A DNA stretch of 64,000 nucleotides, taken from Dyella acidiphila (GTDB lineage Bacteria; Pseudomonadota; Gammaproteobacteria; Xanthomonadales; Rhodanobacteraceae). A model generated the notes under the pieces. That model was not told the DNA's origin. It saw nothing but the letters and a program-made list of their open reading frames with translations, and made no database searches. The stretch lies in contig NZ_JACZZA010000006.1 in assembly GCF_014863405.1 (NCBI RefSeq), positions 1 to 64,000 on the forward strand, written 5' to 3'. Below are positions 60,102 through 64,000 of this stretch, piece by piece; position 1 is the stretch's first letter, and each line of letters opens with the position of its first letter. A program made the position numbers and the translations under genes.

Positions 60102-60830
60102 ATGAGCATTGAAGTGATCCCCGCCATCGACCTGCGCGGCGGCCAGGTGGTCCGCCTGAAACAGGGCGACTACGCCCAGGAAACGCGCTACGCCAGCGAC
60201 CCGCGTAGCGTGGCGGGGCGCTATGCGCAAGCCGGTGCGCGCTGGCTGCATGTGGTGGACCTGGACGGTGCCCGTGCCGGCGATCTGGCCAATCTGGCCG
60301 TGATCGAGGCCTTGGCGAAAGCCGGCATGCAGGTGCAGGCCGGCGGCGGGGTGCGCAGCGAAGAGGACGTACGGCGCCTGCTTGCCGCCGGGGTGACGCG
60401 GGTGGTGGTGGGCAGCGTGGCGATTCGCGCGCCGGAACAGGTGGCGGCATGGTTGCAGACGCATGGTGCCGAACACATCACTATCGCGCTCGATACGCGT
60501 TGGCGCGATCAACGCTGGAGCCTGCCCAGTGCCGGCTGGATCGAAGAGGAGGCGCGCACGCTGGACGAGCTGGCACCGTGGTATGCCGCGCACGGTGCGC
60601 GCCATTTGCTGTGCACCGATATCGAGCGCGACGGCATGCTGGCCGGCTTCAATCTGGATTTGTACCGCCATTTGGCGCGGGTCGTGCCGCAGCTGGCGGT
60701 GCAGGCGTCCGGCGGTGTGCGATCGCTGGACGATATTCGCGCCGCGGGCGCGGCCGGTGCGCGTGGCGTGATTCTGGGCCGCGCGCTGCTGGAAGGACGT
60801 TTTACGCTGGAGGAGGCGCTGGCATGCTGA
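60102..60830 (+). CDS. hisA: ProFAR isomerase
   Basis: 242 aa, (beta/alpha)8 barrel isomerising ProFAR to PRFAR. Blocks: [20 protein letters not shown] with the catalytic Asp8-type residue in [60 protein letters not shown] with the second Asp, and [17 protein letters not shown]. Start ATG 60102; the upstream ATG 60087 is less likely. Ribosome site weak (AAGCAGC). The stop overlaps hisF. Confidence 0.96.
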   Translation: MSIEVIPAIDLRGGQVVRLKQGDYAQETRYASDPRSVAGRYAQAGARWLHVVDLDGARAGDLANLAVIEALAKAGMQVQAGGGVRSEEDVRRLLAAGVTRVVVGSVAIRAPEQVAAWLQTHGAEHITIALDTRWRDQRWSLPSAGWIEEEARTLDELAPWYAAHGARHLLCTDIERDGMLAGFNLDLYRHLARVVPQLAVQASGGVRSLDDIRAAGAAGARGVILGRALLEGRFTLEEALAC

Positions 60831-61612
60831 GCCGCCGCATTATTCCCTGCCTGGATGTACGCGACGGCAAGGTGGTGAAGGGGGTGCGCTTTCGCGATCA
60901 CGTGGTGATGGGCGAGATCGTGGATCTTGCCCTGCGCTATCGCGATGAAGGGGCCGACGAGCTGGTGTTCTATGACATCACGGCCAGTCCGGAAGGGCGC
61001 AGTGTGGACCGGGGCTGGGTGGAGCGCGTGGCGCGCGTGATCGATATTCCGTTCTGCGTGGCAGGCGGTATTCGCTCCGTGGAGGAGGCGCGCCAGGTGC
61101 TGTATGCGGGAGCCGACAAGATTTCGGTGAATTCGCCGGCATTGGAGCGGCCGGAACTGGTCGACGAGCTGGCTGCGGCGTTCGGTGTGCAGTGCGTGGT
61201 AGTCGGCATCGATTCCCTGCGCGATGACGATGGCGAATGGCGCGTGCGCCAGTACACCGGCGATCCGTCCAAAACCCGTTCGTTGCCGCGGCGCACGCTG
61301 GACTGGATGATCGAAGCACAGCAGCGCGGCGCCGGCGAGATCGTGCTCAATTGCATGGACAGTGACGGCGTGCGCAAGGGCTACGATCTGACCCAGCTGA
61401 CAGCGGCGCGCGCAGTATGCCGCGTGCCGCTGATTGCCTCGGGCGGCGCCGGCGAGATGCCGCATTTTCTGGCGGCATTTACCCAGGCGCAGGTCGACGG
61501 CGCACTCGCGGCCAGCGTGTTTCACAGCGGCGCTATCGCCGTACCCGATCTGAAACGTTACCTGCAGCAGCAGGGCGTGGTGATTCGTTTGCAGGAGGCC
61601 GCCGATGAATAA
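60824..61612 (+). CDS. hisF: imidazole glycerol phosphate synthase, cyclase subunit
   Basis: 262 aa barrel paired with HisH. Blocks: [20 protein letters not shown] with catalytic Asp11, [68 protein letters not shown] with catalytic Asp, and [20 protein letters not shown] lies inside the end of hisA (7-bp overlap, ribosome site GGAGGAGG). Makes IGP and AICAR. Confidence 0.97.
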   Translation: MLSRRIIPCLDVRDGKVVKGVRFRDHVVMGEIVDLALRYRDEGADELVFYDITASPEGRSVDRGWVERVARVIDIPFCVAGGIRSVEEARQVLYAGADKISVNSPALERPELVDELAAAFGVQCVVVGIDSLRDDDGEWRVRQYTGDPSKTRSLPRRTLDWMIEAQQRGAGEIVLNCMDSDGVRKGYDLTQLTAARAVCRVPLIASGGAGEMPHFLAAFTQAQVDGALAASVFHSGAIAVPDLKRYLQQQGVVIRLQEAADE

Positions 61613-62222
61613 CGCGATGACCGATCTGAGCCGCCTCGACTGGCAAAAATCCGATGGCCTGTTGCCCGCAGTCGTGCAGCACTGGCTGACCGGCGAAGTG
61701 TTGATGCTGGGCTACATGAATGCCGAGGCGCTGGCGGAGACGCAGGCGATCGGCAAGGTGACCTTCTACAGCCGCAGCAAGCAGCGCTTGTGGATGAAGG
61801 GCGAAAGCTCCGGTCACACGCTGGATGTGAAGTCGGTACGCGTGGATTGCGATGGCGACACGCTGCTGGTGCTGGCCGATCCGCAAGGGCCGACCTGCCA
61901 TCTGGGCACCAGCAGCTGCTTTGGCGATGCGGTGCGTCCGCCGCTGGGCTTTCTGGCCGAGCTGGATGCGCTGGTGGAACAGCGCAGGCAAGTATTGCCG
62001 GCAGGCAGTTACACCACGCGGTTATTCAAGGACGGTACGCGGCGGATTGCGCAGAAGGTGGGCGAGGAAGGGGTGGAGACGGCGCTTGCCGCAGTGGCGC
62101 AGGGCGATGACGAATTGCTGGGCGAGGCGGCGGATCTGATTTTCCATCTCACCGTGTTGTTGCGCGCGCGCGGGATGGGGCTTGCCGATGTAACGCGGGT
62201 GTTGCTGGAGCGGCATGCGTAG
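61605..62222 (+). CDS. hisI: phosphoribosyl-AMP cyclohydrolase / PR-ATP pyrophosphatase
   Basis: 205 aa bifunctional HisIE. N-terminal cyclohydrolase (about 1-105): [40 protein letters not shown], and the zinc cysteines in VRVDCDGD and [13 protein letters not shown]-terminal pyrophosphohydrolase (about 112-205): [33 protein letters not shown], with EE...E metal residues, and [16 protein letters not shown]. Overlaps hisF by 8 bp. Its stop TAG is the first part of a TAGGTTGGG repeat. Confidence 0.96.
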   Translation: MNNAMTDLSRLDWQKSDGLLPAVVQHWLTGEVLMLGYMNAEALAETQAIGKVTFYSRSKQRLWMKGESSGHTLDVKSVRVDCDGDTLLVLADPQGPTCHLGTSSCFGDAVRPPLGFLAELDALVEQRRQVLPAGSYTTRLFKDGTRRIAQKVGEEGVETALAAVAQGDDELLGEAADLIFHLTVLLRARGMGLADVTRVLLERHA

Positions 62223-62284
62223 GTTGGGTTGTCTGCGGCTTCCGTGGCGGCAGCGTTGGGTTACGCTGCGCTAACCCAACCTAC
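62220..62284. repeat. TAGGTTGGGTT repeat after the his operon
   Basis: TAGGTTGGGTT at 62220-62230 and its inverse copy GTTACGCTGCGCTAACCCAA continuing with CCTA to 62283 flank a GC-rich centre. Same family as at 53866-53944. It contains the hisIE stop codon and may serve as transcript end. Confidence 0.8.
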
Positions 62285-62333
62285 GTGTGGCGATTTTCGA
62301 CGCGCAGTTACGCCGCGTTGATCACATATTCGG

Positions 62334-63359
62334 TTATTGCGCGCTGGCTGGTGGGGTATTGGTCGATGGCGGCGGCGGTGCAAAAGGTACCGTGGCGCCG
62401 GGGGTCACGTCTTTGCGCCAGGTGGCCAGCTGTTGCGCAATGCCGCTGCCGACATCCATCTGCGGTTCCGACGGCGTGAGCTTCTGATCCTTTTCCCAGC
62501 CGGCAATATCGTTCTTGGCGAACTGGAAGGCGTCGACGAAGTTGTCGGTCTTGTTCAGCGCGTCGACCAGCCAGGCCTTGCCGAAATAGGTGATGTTGGA
62601 ATCGCTGCCGCAGCCGAACGAGCTGCGATCGGTGCGCGCCGCGGTGAGCACCAGGGTGCCGGGGCCTTTGAGATCCGGCACGAAGCCGCCGGAATAGCAG
62701 GCGTTGACCACCACCACTTTCCACTTGAACGGACGCTTCTTCAGAATGCCGGCCAGATCGGGCGCGCCGATCTGGTCCAGCGGCAGCGGATCCATGTCGA
62801 CCAGCAGGTTGTGGTCTTCGTCGCCGTGCGAGGTCATGTAGAGCACCAGGACGTCCTGATCCGGCTTCATCACCTGGCTGAGCTTGTCCAGCGTATCTTC
62901 GAGGTTGCTCCAGTTGGCCAGCGGATGTGCCTGCAAGGTGCTGGGATTGTTTTCCAGCACCAGCGCATGCGCGGTGGGTCCGAAGCGCTTGGTGAACAGC
63001 TGCGCGGCGTATTCGGCTTCGTTGCGGAATACGTCTTCGCCGCCATCGCCGGCAAAGGTCAGCAGGTACAGGTTGGTCTTGTCGGGCACCCGCGGGGTCA
63101 GTTGCGCCATGGCCTGGCGCACCATGCCCGGCTGGGAATAGACCACTTGTTCCGGCGACGGTCCCTGGCTGGGCCAGTTGTCGTTGTCGTCGCTGTCATC
63201 CGAATCGCTGCTGCTGGCGCTGGCGGGCGCTGCGGCACTGCTGCTGGATGCCACGCTGGGTGCGGGCTGCGGGGCCGGCGCGGCCGGATGGCCACTGACC
63301 AACAGCATCAGCAACACGCCGGCGGCGAAGGCGAGCAGGGCGGTGAGTGCGGTACGCAT
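62334..63359 (-). CDS. C13 (legumain-like) family cysteine peptidase
   Basis: 341 aa. Membrane anchor or signal sequence (ALTALLAFAAGVLLMLLVSG, 4-23), then a low-complexity Pro/Ala/Ser/Asp linker (25-68). Catalytic domain about 90-300 of the caspase-like clan CD: His178 in VLYMTSHGDED and Cys221 in VVVNACYSGGF, the C13 dyad, followed by VLTAARTDRSSFGCGSDS. Bacterial C13-like proteins are of unknown physiological role. It is convergent with hisIE and followed upstream by mtnC on the same strand (16 bp), maybe one transcript. Confidence 0.85.
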   Translation of the reverse strand: MRTALTALLAFAAGVLLMLLVSGHPAAPAPQPAPSVASSSSAAAPASASSSDSDDSDDNDNWPSQGPSPEQVVYSQPGMVRQAMAQLTPRVPDKTNLYLLTFAGDGGEDVFRNEAEYAAQLFTKRFGPTAHALVLENNPSTLQAHPLANWSNLEDTLDKLSQVMKPDQDVLVLYMTSHGDEDHNLLVDMDPLPLDQIGAPDLAGILKKRPFKWKVVVVNACYSGGFVPDLKGPGTLVLTAARTDRSSFGCGSDSNITYFGKAWLVDALNKTDNFVDAFQFAKNDIAGWEKDQKLTPSEPQMDVGSGIAQQLATWRKDVTPGATVPFAPPPPSTNTPPASAQ

Positions 63360-63374
63360 GCGTGCGGCTCGGGC

Positions 63375-64000
63375 TCAGGGCTGGATGGTGTCGAAACTGG
63401 CGTGGGCCGGATGGCGTGGTGCGGCCGGCAGCTCCAGCGGCGGCCGCAGCAGCCAGGCAGTCTGCAGGCCGGCCGTGCGCGCGGCATCGAGTTCTTCCAC
63501 CACGTCGGAGAGGAACAGCACGTGCTCCGGACGCTCGCCGATCGCCTCGGCGATGCGGCGGTAGGATTCGGCCTCGCGCTTGGGGCCGGTCTCGGTATCG
63601 AAATAGCCGGCGAACAAGGGCGAGAGGTCGCCGGCTTCGCTATAGCCGAAAAACAGCTTCTGCGCCGGCACCGAGCCGGAGGAATACACGTACAGATGCA
63701 GCCCCTCGCCGCGCCATGCCTGCAGGCGGCCGGCCACTTCCGGATACATGTGGGCGCGGTATTCGCCCTGCTCGTAGCCGTCTTTCCAGATCATGCCCTG
63801 CAAGGCCTTGAGGGCGGTGGATTTGCGATCCTCGTCGATCCAGCGCAGCAGCAGCTCGACCACTTCCTGGCGGGTCGCCTCGATCAGGCCGGCTTCCTTG
63901 GCCGCTTCGTGCAGCCAGTGCTGCAGCGCCGGCTGGTCGCCGTGCGTCTCGACGTAGGCGGGCAGGCGTTTGCGCGCGTACGGGAACAGCACGTCCTTGA
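63375..64000 (-). CDS. mtnC: acireductone synthase (enolase-phosphatase), truncated by window edge
   Basis: About 208 C-terminal residues visible; the beginning (the usual ILTDIEGTTSSI-type HAD motif 1) lies beyond 64000, and the frame stays open to the edge, reading [18 protein letters not shown] superfamily features: [60 protein letters not shown] (motif 2), [19 protein letters not shown] (motif 3) and [20 protein letters not shown] (motif 4). Acts in methionine salvage, converting 2,3-diketo-methylthio-1-phosphopentane to acireductone. Confidence 0.93.
   Translation of the reverse strand, partial: KDVLFPYARKRLPAYVETHGDQPALQHWLHEAAKEAGLIEATRQEVVELLLRWIDEDRKSTALKALQGMIWKDGYEQGEYRAHMYPEVAGRLQAWRGEGLHLYVYSSGSVPAQKLFFGYSEAGDLSPLFAGYFDTETGPKREAESYRRIAEAIGERPEHVLFLSDVVEELDAARTAGLQTAWLLRPPLELPAAPRHPAHASFDTIQP

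Overview
The window looks like chromosome of a GC-rich gammaproteobacterium of the order Lysobacterales (Xanthomonadales), most probably Rhodanobacteraceae (Dyella/Rhodanobacter-like). This is inferred from gene content and protein style: a compact his operon led by a TrpR-type regulator, a NodT/EmrAB-type tripartite pump, many small secreted lipoproteins, and interspersed hairpin repeats (CGTCATCCCAGC..., CGTCATTCCCGC..., TAGGTTGGGTTAG...). No phage, plasmid origin, IS element or CRISPR array was found.

Layout. 0-4.9 kb: an SDR-YceI pair divergent from a TetR gene around a strong palindrome, then an MFS exporter and a small secreted protein. 5-10 kb: a four-LysM/lysozyme/Cys-peptidase protein behind paired CTAGGG palindromes, a divergent SRAP-domain protein and a beta-lactamase-fold hydrolase with TPRs. 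9.8-10.5 kb: a four-copy array of a ~196-bp repeat. 10.6-17.2 kb: PhyH-type oxygenase, SDR/HxlR divergent pair, a low-GC Tat-exported beta-helix protein and a CLC channel. 17.3-24.5 kb: accessory genes with several decayed ones (alpha/beta hydrolase, ProC-like protein, a small secreted protein) and a predicted sigma-54 promoter driving a 28-residue membrane peptide. 24.7-34 kb: YkgJ protein, RMD1-like membrane protein, MarR-controlled MFS operon, acetyltransferase, a large secreted glycoside hydrolase. 34-42 kb: CsgG-like lipoprotein, a TetR-controlled EmrA/EmrB/NodT efflux operon with an overlapping operator, and a degenerate HD-GYP protein. 42-50 kb: small membrane proteins, ArsR-SRPBCC-DUF1801 operon, alpha-L-fucosidase, LysR-SDR-tautomerase, nitronate monooxygenase, tRNA-Pro(CGG). 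50.4-62.2 kb: a histidine-centred block: hisS, a long HAL-family ammonia-lyase, and the full operon regulator-hisG-D-C-B-H-A-F-IE behind a TrpR-like operator. 62.3-64 kb: a C13-like cysteine peptidase and the truncated edge of mtnC.

The best-supported functional units are the complete histidine pathway, the tripartite efflux pump with its autorepressor, and several one-regulator/one-operator modules whose palindromes can be read directly. The most unusual signal is the sigma-54 promoter (-24 GG/-12 GC) with five clustered TGTCCG/CGGACA hexamers upstream, feeding the 28-aa peptide gene. All family assignments come from reading the sequence; no database search was run.
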